Notes: a model not told the origin generated them from the sequence alone. 64,000 bases of DNA from Spirometra erinaceieuropaei (GCA_902702965.1 CACRXP010000185.1:270797-334796), one strand, 5' to 3'; shown: positions 46,538 to 58,651, numbered from the stretch's first letter. Numbers and translations are program-made.

Positions 46538-47737
46538 CAGTAGGTGGGCCACCTCATGGAATGTCAATCGAAATTCCGCAATGCGTTTTCGTTTCGAAAA
46601 GATTAATTAAGCAGAGTTGTAAAACTGATCATTGTGCAGCATAATTCTATAATATTTCAGTTACCTCAGGATGTCGGTTTTTGAATGAACACCTTTCCGG
46701 CCGCATACAAAAACCATACTCGGTAAACAATGGCTACTTAAGTAGCATCCATTTTTCTAATTGCTTTTCGATACCCTTAAAAATTCAGTTATATTTTATG
46801 GGATACATGCATAAAAGTATTCATTCTTCTTTATATTCGGTAGAAAAGTAAGTTTTCTTCCAATTTTGTACTCGAAAGAAGGGTATACTTCGGTTTTAAA
46901 AAGTTTCTAATTGTGAGATTTTTTAATGCCGCGAAATGGCCGTTTACAAAACGACATGACTCTGAATTTAATAATGCGGCTTGCAAAGTTATCAATATGC
47001 CTCAAATGCACATTTAAATTTTATAAACTCCATATAGTCTTCTTTTAATACCGAAGAGAAATGTATGGTTTCCCGTACGCGGAAAATATACGGCTTGCAG
47101 TTTGGAAATCCTGAATGCAGGTATAAGGACAGGTCGGGTTCAAAATTATTCGGGAATTAGAAAAGAGTAACAGCGACCATTGTCCCTGTAACCTCCCGCG
47201 ATTTTCGTTCGGCCAGCCCATGTTAGGCCGTCGCGGAAAGTCCAAGTAGTGCGGGAAAGTAGGCATGCAACCGCTGATATAGCCTGACGGTGTTTGAGTC
47301 CACTGTTAAAGGTATTATTTCTAGGTAACGGATTTTTTGGGTGCCATCTCCCGATTGTTACCTGGAAAAGTTTTTTAAAACCCAATTATACCCCTCTTTT
47401 GAGTATAAAATTGTAAGAAGACGTAATTTTCTACCAAACAACCAAAAGAATCAATATTTTTACGCATGTTTTCCATGAAATATAATTGAATTTTTAAGGG
47501 TGTCGAAAAGCAATTAGAAAAAATGGATGCTACTTAAGTAGTCATTGTTCACAGAGCATAGTTTGTGCATGCAGCCGAAAGGAAGTTTGTTCATTGGTTA
47601 GCATCCTGAAGTAACGGAACTATTATAGAATTACGTTGCAAGATAATTAGTTTGACAACCCTACTTAATTAATCCTTCGGAAGCGGAACCGCACTTTGGA
47701 ATTTCGATTGACATTTCATGAGTTAGCCCACCTACTG
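46538..47737. mobile_element. Foldback element carrying a 197-bp Merlin derivative
   Basis: Ends CAGTAGGTGGG and CCCACCTACTG, closest to the copy at 21803. The right flank keeps TA; the left flank reads TG. The insertion at 47166-47362 interrupts the right arm. Confidence 0.78.
47166..47362 (-). mobile_element. 197-bp non-autonomous Merlin derivative with 8-bp target duplication
   Basis: Inverted copy of 24812-25008. Flanks are TAGAAAAG (47158-47165) and TGGAAAAG (47363-47370). Its inner end uses an internal site of the parent (TATTACC at 25002-25008) resembling the true terminus (TTACC). Confidence 0.85.
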
Positions 47738-48429
47738 TACGTGGCTGGTTCCCACTCAGCGCGAAGCGTAAGTGACCAGTAGGATTCCCTCCACTTCCCT
47801 GTGCTTGCGGGGCAGCCCGATAGGGCCATAGTTCGTGGGATTTTTGAAGGTGCTTTCAGTCTTGCAGCCCCTTTATACGTGGTTACGCAACTATGGTTCC
47901 CTGCGCGTATGGTCTCAACGCGCCGGATAGAGCTATAGACCATAAACCGTCACCCAGGCCTTTAGGATTTCCGAATCAAGTGCGAGCGCAGTTAGCCCGA
48001 TGCATGTATGTCAAAGCTAGGCAGCTTTCGGAAGGGCGAGGTGCGTGCAGCCTAGACTGTATTTGCTTTACGCAAATAGTGCAGGAGCCGGCGAATCGAT
48101 CCGTAGACTTCCACTCCAGCAACAGAACAGCTTAGTAGGTTTTGTATCTAGCGAGCGTAAATTAATTACGACACGCTACCAATCATGGCCTAGAAGGTCG
48201 ACACCTGACTATCAACACTCAGTGGGAAGTGGTCAGAGTGGGTGAAGTCGGTTGAAGGGTCAGCACATCCAGACACGTGTATGCAGAAACTAGCCTATCA
48301 CGACGCGTTAAGAGTTGTGGCTGTAAGAGTTTCGGACCGATGGTTGACAGACCATCTCGGTTCTTTTCAGGACTGAGGGTCAGACTGTAATGACTCCTTA
48401 ATGTTGTCCTTATACCATTCCTACTTATG

Positions 48430-49060
48430 GGAGATCCGAGCCACCCTCATTAAATGTAACCAGATCGTGTGTGTCACACGTAGACGGGCTGTTTAGCCTT
48501 GTTGGCCACTGCGCTCCCCGCCATCTCCGTCGCCGTCGGAGTACGGTGGGTGTGCGTGGAGAAGAGGGGGACATAAAAGGTCTGGAAGTGTCTGCTATGC
48601 CAGTATCAGCAAACCATGGCCCTCGCAGCCTGGTATGCGCTGGCAGTCCCTTGACACCTGGTTCCCTGCCGGTAGATCCGCTTGCACTCCCGCAGAGTAT
48701 ACAGGTGGTGGGCACGTCTGCCCAGTCATCATCCTCGTCCTTCTGACTCCCGTTGGGGTGCTTTTGTGGTTGTCGTTGGTCAAAAACCCGGTCATTTGCT
48801 GTGTGAACCAGGGGGTGTGGAGTGGAATTCTAAGGTGCGGGCTCGACCGCGCCATCCACCTGCGCCGTCTCTCACCTCCGGTCTTCTTGACTCTGTCTTG
48901 ACACTAGGTCCAGGTGGGAAGTAGGGAAGAGAGAATGCGGTAGATGCTGTGCAAGTCTGTTATCACTATAAACTAATTCACGCGCAAGTCACCGTGTCCG
49001 TTTCACCCTCCAATGGATCACACCACGGTGGACATCGTCGGCAACGACGGTCGAACTCTC
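48430..49060 (+). repeat. Dispersed repeat family D
   Basis: Shares with other copies the blocks CTTCTTGACTCTGTCTTGAC, GAGAATGCGGTAGATGCTGT, CACTATAAACTAA and GTGGACATCGTCGGCAACGA. Long pieces stay open in several frames, but no protein is recognised. Confidence 0.65.
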
Positions 49061-50629
49061 GGATGACGTAGATGAAACTGATTTCTGCCTGACAATGCGC
49101 AGATTCAGGCACAAGTTGTCGCTTCTGGACTGCGGTCTGCGACGACCAAACCATCGACTGGCTGTCAGATTTTTCCGGCCATATGAAGCCCATTTTAGGC
49201 GACCTGTCCATGATCTTGTCTGATCACACAGATGTCGGGGTGGGCTTAGGAGAACTGTGACCTCAGAAACTAGATAGCGGAGGTTAAACAGCGTACTTTG
49301 TTTTGCTGACTGGTATTACACACAGGTTGTCTGGACATGCCTGTTGGCCTTACGGCAGCAAAGTAGTGCGCATTTCTTCGCCTAGATGCCAGTCAGACGT
49401 AACCTAAGCATTGCATTTGACTTAGACTGCCAATATTGTTGTCCGGCCCTTTCAGTTTTGACACCCATGCGCTCCCTTTTGGCGGACGCATATGAACTGG
49501 CACTTCCAATGTCTTTTCTGCCTGTTTGTTTCATTAGTGTTAATAGAACACGAATTCTAATCAGACTGGCTGCGCAAATTTTTTACACGTTAACAGGGTA
49601 AAGGCTGCCTACAATTTGATTGGTTGCGGGCATCGATGGCACTGTATGCGGTTTCATGATTGGCCAGCGAAAGTGTTGGGGATGCAGCCGTCTTTAGTGT
49701 GGTTTCACTAATAAGAACTTTTACAAATTTGAATTTAAAGGTAGACAAAATGAGTACTCTCGTCGAACCACATTGTCTCCAAAATATGCACATATTAACC
49801 GCCCGCGTGCTCTCACCTGTTTTCCCGATCTTGTTAAAAGTCGTCCAAAAGTACACTAACTTCACGGGTCCTCATATATCGGGGAGATTTTCACCGCTGG
49901 GCAAAATATCTCGGATTTTTTTCATATCGTGGGAATCCTCATCTCTCGAAGGGTGAAGACATGCACTCAGGTTTATACCTGACTCCAATCAGTTTCTGCT
50001 AAGACCCTCGTCCTCTAATCCCAGGCCAATGGAAGGTGATACTGTATGCTAATGAAATTATGCCGCAGTAGACTTGATTAACGCAAGTGTGTGAAAATCA
50101 GTAACCCTTGAGTTCTGTCATCAAAGTAGCTTGTTGCGCCCCCAATGCAATTCCCTTCGCCTGAGGGGCAGACAGTACGATCTGATTACTTTGCTCCTTC
50201 TACCTACAATCTGTTGGGCAGATACATATGGCGGGAATCTGCCGAGGTGCTCTAGGAATATTTTACTTCAACTCTTGCTCCGTTAAGTTGAAATTAAAAT
50301 CAAGGAATCTCCCAACCTGCAAATGGTCTCATTATTCTGTGGGTCTGTCAGCGTGTCAGCCGTTTGCAGATTACTTTTCTTAGAAGTCATTGGCCCCTTG
50401 CAATCCTCAATTTCCTCTCTCTTTACGCACTATTTGAAAATCACGAATGACGAAGTATGAGAACATTGCATCTACAAAGCCACATGGATGAGCCACCAAG
50501 AGTTCGAAAGTTCGTTTTTAAATTTCTTCGGAAATTGGTGTGTGAAATTGGGACAAATTCTTCTGCACAAACATCCCCGGCACGATTCTAAAGTTGGTAT
50601 AGACATTTGAGCTGAAAGCCATCAGTTTC

Positions 50630-50720
50630 AGCAGGCTAACCGCGTAGTACTCACAAGCTGCCAATTAGTAGTACCCAAATATTGAATGATTCATTGTACT
50701 GTCGACACAGGAACTTGCTA
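50630..50720 (+). repeat. Dispersed ~95-bp repeat, copy 1
   Basis: Shares GTTTCAGCAGGCTAACCGCG, CTCACAAGCTGCCAA and CAAATATTGAA with 52400-52495. Function unknown. Confidence 0.65.
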
Positions 50721-50867
50721 AAAGCCCAGGCAACTGTTGCGTCGATTGTGTACTGCTGCATAACACAGTTGCGTGAGACTTGGTTAACCACTGAGGCCCA
50801 CCCCCCTCCCAGCGTTGCCCGTGTGCCTTGTGGTAGATACTCCACTGTTGTGATTTCAACCTTTTAA

Positions 50868-51005
50868 TCTCCTCAAAAATATACATTATAATAACATTAT
50901 AAACAGTTAATAATAATATTATTGTAATATACAATAATAATATAATATATAATATATATTATATATAATAATACAGAATATAATAAATTACATTATAATA
51001 TTTGA
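50868..51005. repeat. AT-rich low-complexity tract
   Basis: Nearly pure A/T with overlapping TAATA and TATAT motifs over about 140 bp. Confidence 0.9.
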
Positions 51006-51059
51006 CAGCTTCCAACAGGTAGTCAGTAGTCCACTAATGCTCAATAGTGTCCACCTCCC

Positions 51060-51510
51060 CCCCCCCAAAACGGGCAACGTGGTAGATGCTTTGCGCCAAC
51101 TCGGGACCCATACCAGATTCTGTCAGGCGTTATCAGAATGTGCACCATAACAAATGCCAACATTTAGGGGTGCGGTGGCAAACCCGATTGCCGACGTACG
51201 TCGCGCACATTGGGACCCCTGCTGGCCACCCTTTGTTGCTGTTGGTTTTTCAAAATCCAAGTAATTTGCTGTGCGGACCAGGAGGTGTGAAATGGAGCCA
51301 TGCCTGCCATCTACCTGCACCCTCCTCCGCCTCTGGTCTTCTTGACTCTGTCTTGACACCGGGTCAGGTGGGGGAGAGGGAGAGAGTGCGGTAGATGCTG
51401 TGCAAGTTCGCTACCGCTATAGACTAAATCACGTACAAGCCACCGTTCCTGCTCCACCTTGCTGAGGAGCACACGGTTGACATCGTCGTCGAACTATGTA
51501 ATGCTCACCG
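51060..51510 (+). repeat. Dispersed repeat family D
   Basis: A close second copy of about 48660-49050 with the same ordered blocks. Confidence 0.65.
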
Positions 51511-52399
51511 TGCGGTCAGCACGAGCACTAACCGCATAGAAGCCCAAACATACTCCATCAATTTCATGCTTGAGGCAACCGCATGGAGTTTGGCTCAACG
51601 CTGGGTTTCCCTTGCGCTATCTTTGTGCTTTCTGATATAAAACCCAGTTTAGAAGTTCCCCAAATGCATCATTTTTTGGATACTTAATCCTTTACAGCCT
51701 GTAAGAACAGGCCCCCGTGCAACTGATATTGAGATCTTTTCAATTTCATCTGGGGGGTCTCTTTCTTATCGCAGGTAGAAGGATAGTGAAGATTGAAACA
51801 AAGGGGATATGCGTTTTTTTTCTTAAAATACTGGTATTTAGTCTCTGTCGGGCATGCACCCAGATGCGGACAAAAGAGTGCGGAAGGTGATGTGTTGAGT
51901 CGAAGGGAAACAAGGAGGATGTGGTATTTATCATTCTCCTCGTCAGAATGTGGGTATTCGGTAACCGGTAACACGGTGCAGATGATTCCATTACAAACTT
52001 CTTGCTTTTAAGGGTGTCCGCATCTGTAGGGCAGGCGGGGAAGCTCCCTGGGGATTTCGTAGTAAGAGAAACCCATTTTTTCCACACATTATAGACCAAA
52101 TGAACTGCCTACTACCCTCAAATATGCTTAAATAAGGCTGTGGGTTACCTCGTCAAAATGCCCAAACTGTAAGTGACTTTGGTACACCTGCCTCTGCTAA
52201 AGAAACGTAAAGTATTAGCTGACTTGACGTCCCCGGTATTGTTTGTGGACAGAAGAATTATGTACATGAAAAGTCAAAGAATCAGGGACCTGATAACATG
52301 CTTAAGTGGACAACTGACTTAACGCTAAGACGATGCTCTATTGGTTGTTCTAAAGAGAATATGCATATTTGTTTTAATTTTCGCATGGCGATAGACCAA

Positions 52400-52495
52400 G
52401 CTGAAAGCCGTCGGTTTCAGCAGGCTAACCGCGTAGTGCTCACAAGCTGCCAATAGGCAATTAGTAGTACACAAATATTGAACGATTCATCGCTT
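52400..52495 (+). repeat. Dispersed ~95-bp repeat, copy 2
   Basis: Direct copy of 50630-50720 with a small insertion (TAGGCAA). Confidence 0.65.
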
Positions 52496-52609
52496 CAGTT
52501 CCGCAAAGTCTAGTGGCAAAATTTAAGCACCATCATACGTCCGCTGTCGTACATGGAAGTTATTGTAGATTGCTTACACTACCCTATTACGACAGATTTC
52601 TTTAGGCGG

Positions 52610-52690
52610 ATGAAGATTGCCGCTAAGTACGAGGGAGACTGAAGTGGTCATTTCCGCCTTTTCAGACCTCATCAGCCGACCCTACCCAAA
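52610..52690 (-). repeat. SINE family A body fragment
   Basis: GAGGGAGACTGAAGTGGTCA, then TCATCAGCCGACCCTACCCA. Confidence 0.5.
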
Positions 52691-52699
52691 CGCAAGTTT

Positions 52700-54360
52700 G
52701 CAGTACGTGAATCCCGATCTCATGTTCTTTGGTCACTGAGAGTTAATAAGCCCAACGCGCTATAAACTTTGTCATGGAACCCTTATCCCGACGGTTGAGG
52801 TCGGAAATGTTAACCCCTGCATATTGATGTTATGAACGATACTCGGTTTAGAATAGAATAACGCCGCTCGGACACGAATATGCGTGCTTCCCAGGTGTAA
52901 GACCAACTGTGGTACGGGAAACTGATCTGTTCTTCGGTCACTGGGCAGGATCATTGTTGATCTAGTTGCTCAAATGGAGAAGACTGTTTGAGCAGGGGCT
53001 TTCATGTGACATTCGGTTAAACTGAGACATAACCACTCCTCGCCTGAGAGCAACCCCAGACCGCAATGTATCCTGTAAACGCGACAACCCTCAACAGCAC
53101 CCCGACGTCATTGTTGAATATTGTTAATAATGCCTTCGGGAACGAAGCCAGCGGAACCAACCGCAAATACTGCCAACCAATCTTAAGGTGTAAATAGCCA
53201 AAATGAGTCCTACTTACTAAGCTCTCAGTCCTTTAAGTATTGAACCTTGATTGTATGACCACGCCCCATTAGGATTAAATTTTGTGCCGTATCAATAAAA
53301 GTAAATTCCCATTATGTCACCGCACAAAGTTGCCACATTTTCTTTTTCTGCGGCTTTATGACGTACGCTGCCATCAAATCAAATAAGTGAGGTCAACATG
53401 CTTTCAAATGAATCAGTTTTGGAAGTGGATGGTCAAAGGTCGACTGAACCACCGTAGTCCAAGGTAGACATACTAACGAAAGCATCGTTTACGAGGCCGA
53501 TAACTACATTAAGATGGCTACCCAATAAAAATGAGTAGCAAGCTCGTAAGCAGTTTATTGGATACCTGCGCGGTCGCAGTGTCAACCCCTCGGCGCTTCC
53601 TTTCCTTCAAAGGACTCTATTTTTTTCTAATGGGCCATTCAGTCCTCTTTTTAATTGCAGAAACTAGTTTGATTCTTGAAATAATTTCAAACTGTTTAAC
53701 TTTGCCCACCGGGCCAAGGTGCTCTGCCGCACCCAAAGGACAATGGACTGAAATCTAAAGTTTGATTTGGAACAGGGGGATGTGCTAATTTACAATCAAA
53801 CTTGCTGAACACATGCAATTATCTCGCAAATGTTTATTCCTCTAGCTGAAACGCTAATCTTGAATCGGTTAGATGATACTTGGTAGCCCTCCTGACACCG
53901 CAAACTCCCAGCTGCCTGTCAATCGGGACCGGTGGTAATAGGGGCCATACGGGTGGGACAATTGAGTGGACGGGTAAATGGCGATTGTAGTATATGCTAG
54001 GAATTGATGCTCCAGGTAAAGTGGAAGCCTAATTTAGATTAGGTGAAAAATACAAGGAAGGTATGGAAATGAGCAAGGAGACTTTGAACGGTGTGCGGAA
54101 TAAATGCATCCTAGCCTCAGATTGGAAAGAAAAGCAAGTGATTACAAACAACCAATGGGAAGAAGGAAACTGGTCCGAAGGTCATTCCGCAATGTGTGCG
54201 ATTGAATTCCATCCAACATAATGGACAGAAGAACACGAGAGTCAAGCAGCGGCACGCGGGACGCCACAACGTAAGCCGGGTAAGACTTTTATGCGAAAAA
54301 TTGGTTTGGGCGGAAAAGAAAATCCGCAAATAATGAGGCAGTCGAAAGCTACCTCTGCTA
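52700..54360. other. No recognised gene; one Merlin-like fragment
   Basis: Only the subterminal Merlin-like block at 53920-53995 stands out. Frames at 53531-53758 and 54117-54434 are not supported. Confidence 0.45.
53920..53995. repeat. Probable Merlin terminal-region fragment
   Basis: GGGACCGGTGGTAATAGGGG resembles the same subterminal block. No complete terminus is seen. Confidence 0.45.
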
Positions 54361-54765
54361 ATGAAAGTTGATAAAGGGTAAGCCTCATTGTCATCGTTAC
54401 CGGTGCCAATCCGCCCAGGATAATACCTCCACAATGAATCTGGTACAGGTAATACAGCGTAAATTTAGAAGCATAATGAGAACGTAATCATAGCTACTGA
54501 AATCAAGCCAGTAGGTACAATTGTGGATTCTGTGGGCACGGCAGCCAACTACCTTTTATAATGAAAGTTGACAAAGGGTAAGCCTCATTGTCATCTTTAC
54601 CGGTGCAAATCAGCCCAGGATAGCACCTCTAAAATGAATCTGATACAGGTAATACAGCGTGCGCGTTAATTAAGAAACATAATGAGAACGCAATCAGAGC
54701 TACTGAAATCGAGCCAGTAGGTACCATTGGGGGGTCTGTGGGCACGACTACCAACTATCATCTTA
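54361..54765 (+). repeat. Direct tandem repeat, two units of about 200 bp
   Basis: Unit 1 is 54361-54560 and unit 2 54561-54765. Both start ATGAAAGTTGA and contain AAGCCTCATTGTCATC, CAGGTAATACAGCGT and GAGCCAGTAGGTAC-type blocks. Divergence is roughly one in ten bases. No frame is conserved between them. Confidence 0.85.
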
Positions 54766-55214
54766 CCCTTGAATCTTCTGTTTTAAAGTTCGGAATGATA
54801 TTCCACAAAAAGTGCCTGACGTCAACTAAATATGGGTATCCGGTTTTTGAGTTTATCGAAAAAAAGGATTTTAAGAAGATTTGTGTACCCTCTGTGTGGC
54901 ATAACGCCTCAAGTGTTCGCCTAAAACTTGCATCTCTGACATGAAGACAAGGCTACTTGCTTCCACTGAACTGAACTCGCTTATTTCTATCAGCTTAACT
55001 GTCTAGAATCCGACCAATCAATCTGACCCGAACGAAAATCGATATTTTGTCGCGTGGTTTTAGGACTGACCTCCTTTCGAGCCATAGCGCCACTGCATGT
55101 GACAGCGTGCCTGAGACGGGTCATTATATCTGCGCAGGAGGCGTTTGCCTGTAAACCTGCAACATTTGACTGGTGAAAAAATCCTTCTGTGCGGTCGTGA
55201 CAGCATCCGCTTCG

Positions 55215-55511
55215 ATGTTCTCGTCCCTCCTCTTCCTCCTCCTCTTTCTGCTCACTGGCCCCGAGGCCCTCATTCGGCAAGACAAGGTTTGGGACCCTGC
55301 AGGTCGTCAGTCGCTGAATGAACCACTCAGTGGGGGCTCTGGTCTACACTGCCTACGCCTCTACCAACAGCGCTGGAAGACCGGGGACTGGGCAGATTTC
55401 TGCAACAGCAACGAACTCCTGCCCAACTGTTTCTTCTGGAACACGGGATCCGCCTGTGCGCCTCCGCAACAGTGGTGGCAGCGGCAAACCTACTGGCTCT
55501 TGTTCGAGTAA
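55215..55511 (+). CDS. Possible secreted-protein exon (unrecognised)
   Basis: The frame can begin at ATG 55173 or, better, ATG 55215, which gives a signal-peptide-like start (MFSSLLFLLLFLLTGPEA) with a hydrophobic core and a small-residue cleavage context. The rest is rich in Trp, Gln and Cys and ends at 55511. I do not recognise it. A different frame over the same bases (next entry) looks at least as protein-like, so one of the two is a shadow, or they are parts of separate exons with a shift between them. No convincing splice sites or homology were found. Confidence 0.3.
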   Translation: MFSSLLFLLLFLLTGPEALIRQDKVWDPAGRQSLNEPLSGGSGLHCLRLYQQRWKTGDWADFCNSNELLPNCFFWNTGSACAPPQQWWQRQTYWLLFE

Positions 55512-55668
55512 GTCAGACTGTCATACGAGTACTCCGAGGAGTATGGATTCCGACTGGGGGGACTACGCCACAGAGGAGCCTTGGCTAGCTTTTGAGGAAA
55601 CATCAGTGTCAAGTGAGGTAGCCAGTGAGGCGGTCGGGGTAGAACACGGGAATAGAAAGCCTGCGTAA
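55318..55668 (+). CDS. Possible terminal exon with Ser/Gly-rich then acidic tail (unrecognised)
   Basis: An open frame rich in Ser, Thr and Gly, followed by an acidic aromatic tail (DSDWGDYATEEPWLAFEETS) and a stop at 55668. A potential acceptor, CCCTGCAG, lies at 55295-55302. The composition is plausible for the disordered C-terminus of a larger protein. It overlaps the previous entry in another frame. No family is recognised and confidence is low. Confidence 0.28.
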   Translation: MNHSVGALVYTAYASTNSAGRPGTGQISATATNSCPTVSSGTRDPPVRLRNSGGSGKPTGSCSSKSDCHTSTPRSMDSDWGDYATEEPWLAFEETSVSSEVASEAVGVEHGNRKPA

Positions 55669-55711
55669 TACGACTGACCTGGCGCTAAATCCCCGGAAAG
55701 GTATTTACTGT

Positions 55712-57330
55712 CAGTCACCGATCTCATGAAATGTTAACCTAAATTCTGAAATGCGTTTTCGATTTGGAAGGATTCCTTAAGTAGGGCTGTAATACTGATT
55801 ATCTTTTGGCCTGATCCCATGATATTTCAGACATCCCGAAATGTTGGTTTTCGAATATACTTCCTTTCCGGCCTCCCGCCAAAAATCATGATCGTTAAAA
55901 AATGACTACTTAAGTAGCATGCGCTTTCTCGGTCGATTTTCAGTGCTCTTATAAGCTCAAAAGTATTTTGTCGGAAACACGTCTGAAAACATCATTTCTT
56001 GTAATCATTTGATAGCAGACTACGTCTTCTTCAATTTTGCATCCCACGAAATCCTATCTTCCGGTTTTAAAATAGGGTAACAATTGGGAGATGGCACCCA
56101 AAAAAATTTCGCCCAACCAAAACAGCCTGTCTTACGGGACAGGTGGTAATAAGGGTTTTACGGGCGGGGCCTTCGATTGCGTGGATAAATATAAATAATA
56201 CTAAGAATTTTTTCAGAAATGGCTTTTCGAACGATAGAGTTTAACCTCATCACAATATGGCAACAAAAATGTGCGCGGTGTCGGATTTACTTGAAGAGGC
56301 AGATAATATGAAGTCGGTCCAGCTCGTATTCCCTGCTTAATTGCTTTTTTAAATAGGGGATTGAAAGCGGAATGCAGTTGGCTAAAGGAAACGTTCTACG
56401 TTGTGCTGTTCATGACCCTATGCCTTCATATCCTCGCTTTCAAAACGGCACGTTCAATAAACACAGGTGACGTGATTGAAAACATCGCCGCACTTGACCC
56501 CGACGAGAGTTGCAATTTTGTGAAATTGCTTAGCTGATGACACCGTCTGTCTAGAATTGTATGCTTTTAAAGTTTTCCGGCCCTCAGCAAAATACCCTTA
56601 TTTTATTCCTTTCATCAGCCTGTGGACAAACACTTATGCAGTCCTCCGGCATATTCTCATCGGTAACGGAATTTTTTGGGTGCCATCTCCCAATTGTTAC
56701 CTAAAATAGTTTCTAATTACGATATTTTTCAAAACTTTGCAATGTCCATTCGAATAGCATCGTGTCCTCCACCTAATAATGCTCCTCGTCAAGTATACAA
56801 CATGGTTCCTATCCGCTGCAATCTTTCATGAGCCCCGTGTGGTGTTTTTTTAGTGGCATAAAGGAAGGGATGTTCTTCTCCACACGGAAAGTATAAAGCA
56901 TGTAGACCGAAAACCTTAAGCGGAAATTCAGCGGCAGATCGAGCTCAAAATTATTCAAGAACCGAAAAGCTTTTTTAAAACCAAAATGTGTTATTTCTTC
57001 GTGTATAAAATTTAAAGGAAACATAATTTGCTATAGTGAGCGTACAAGAAGTAACATTTTATGGAGGTTTTCTATAAAATATAGTTTAAACTACAGGAGC
57101 ATCGAAAATCGATGGAGAAAATGCATACTACTTAGGTGGTCATGGTTATCAGGTGCTGTATTTGCAGACGCCCGAAAAAGTCCACTCAAAAGTCAACACC
57201 CTGGCCTGTTTAAAATGTTACGGGATTGCGTCGCAAGATGGTCAGTGTTATAGCCCCTCCTAAGTAATCCTTCCTAATCGAAAGCGCATTTCAGAACTTT
57301 GGTTAATATTTCATAAGATCGGTCACTGAC
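55712..57330. mobile_element. Foldback element carrying a 626-bp Merlin-type element
   Basis: The left end is CAGTCACCGATCTC and the right end GATCGGTCACTGAC, of the same subfamily as 24008. Arms are recognisable at 55712-56067 and 56710-57330. Confidence 0.72.
56076..56701 (+). mobile_element. 626-bp Merlin-type element with 8-bp target duplication
   Basis: Flanked by TAAAATAG at 56068-56075 and 56702-56709. Both termini read GGTAACAATTGGGAGATGG inward. The left 90 bp match the right (transposase 5') end of the copy at 24812-25600. A frame from 56221 contains KCARC, possibly the N-terminal zinc ribbon, before stops. Confidence 0.85.
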
Positions 57331-57367
57331 GGCGTTTTCGTGTCCTAACTCTGGCCTGATTCCTGAC

Positions 57368-57598
57368 ATTAACCTAAACCCCAAATTTAAACTTTCCGCT
57401 AACTTTTGCCCTATCCGTAATCCGAAACCTACCTTAACTCAAACCGTGAAATTAACCCAAATATTAGACCTGACCCTAAATTTGACTTTGACCCTAATCC
57501 CAGTCGTGAATTAGCCTTAGCATTAACTCTGACCCTGAGCTTACCCCTAACTCCAACCCCAACCTTAACCTTAACTTCAGCCCTGACCTTAATCCCCC
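57368..57598. repeat. Degenerate telomere-like hexamer tract
   Basis: Irregular repeats of CCCTAA, CCTTAAC and CTAACCC over about 230 bp. It sits between a foldback end and a family D copy. Confidence 0.65.
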
Positions 57599-57850
57599 TG
57601 ACAGTTTGACCGTCGTTGCCGACGATGTCCACCATGTGTTCCATACCAAGGTAAGAGCAGGCGCGGTGACTTGTGCGCGCGTTGGTCTATAGTGGTAATA
57701 GACTTGCACTGCGTCTACCGCACTCTCTCCTCCCCTGCCTGAGTCCAAAGGCGGGAGAGGGCGCAGGTGGCTGACGCGACCGGACTTGCGCCTAGGCGTG
57801 CCCCCTAGACTCCCTAGAACTTAGCGCAGAGCCACCTGTATTACGTGGGT
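57590..57850 (-). repeat. Dispersed repeat family D, inverted copy
   Basis: The minus strand carries GAGAGTGCGGTAGACGCAGT, the CACTATAGACCAA-type block and ACATCGTCGGCAACGACGG. Confidence 0.6.
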
Positions 57851-58651
57851 TCTAATTCCCGTGTCATGCTAAGGCGGGGAAGGAAGGAAACCAGTTTTTT
57901 CATGCAGACGGAATTTTAGCTCAAGGGTCCTGTTGTTTGGATCCCTTTTATTGTTCAGTGTGAATATTCTCGAAATCACTCTTGGAGAGAAGAAAGAACT
58001 CAGTGCTTTCAAATGGAAGATATGACCTGAGTTTGCTTATAGTATAAAGCATTATGGGGACAAATCTGATGTTGTATCATGTTCACCAGCTTGTCAACCC
58101 CTGGTTTAGAATCTTGTGCATCCTAAAATGAAAATAATTGGGTGGGTGTAGGCTTTGCACTAATTATTGACGAGTGCTCAACCCCAAACAGGCTTACGAA
58201 GATGAATAAATAAGAACGATTTTGTCAGTGTTGCTCACCAAACTGTGCATTATGAACCAAAACCATGCTAATCGTCCGTGGACACCTGGGAGTCTGTTCA
58301 TACAGATAAGAAGGAATAAATTGGTTTGTTTTAGCGGTATGATGCAGTACGCCATTTGAGAGCGCACACTGGGTTTTAAAATATACACAAGCAAGTCCGT
58401 TTTCTGAGGTAGAAATAAGTGGTCTTTCGAAGTGAAGATTGGGAGAGAACGAAGTGGACATATTTAGGAAACGTTTCATGCATATTTGAGAGACATGATT
58501 GAAAAACAGTAGGAAATTGCATGTTTAATAAGCAGAAATGGCCGTGGGTACGATTTGCAAAAGCACGTCGAAAGCTTCCTAGCCTAGCGGACAATAATTT
58601 GTCGAATATGAATTTTCTTTCTGCTTGGTGTCGCTAGCGTGACCGCAATAA

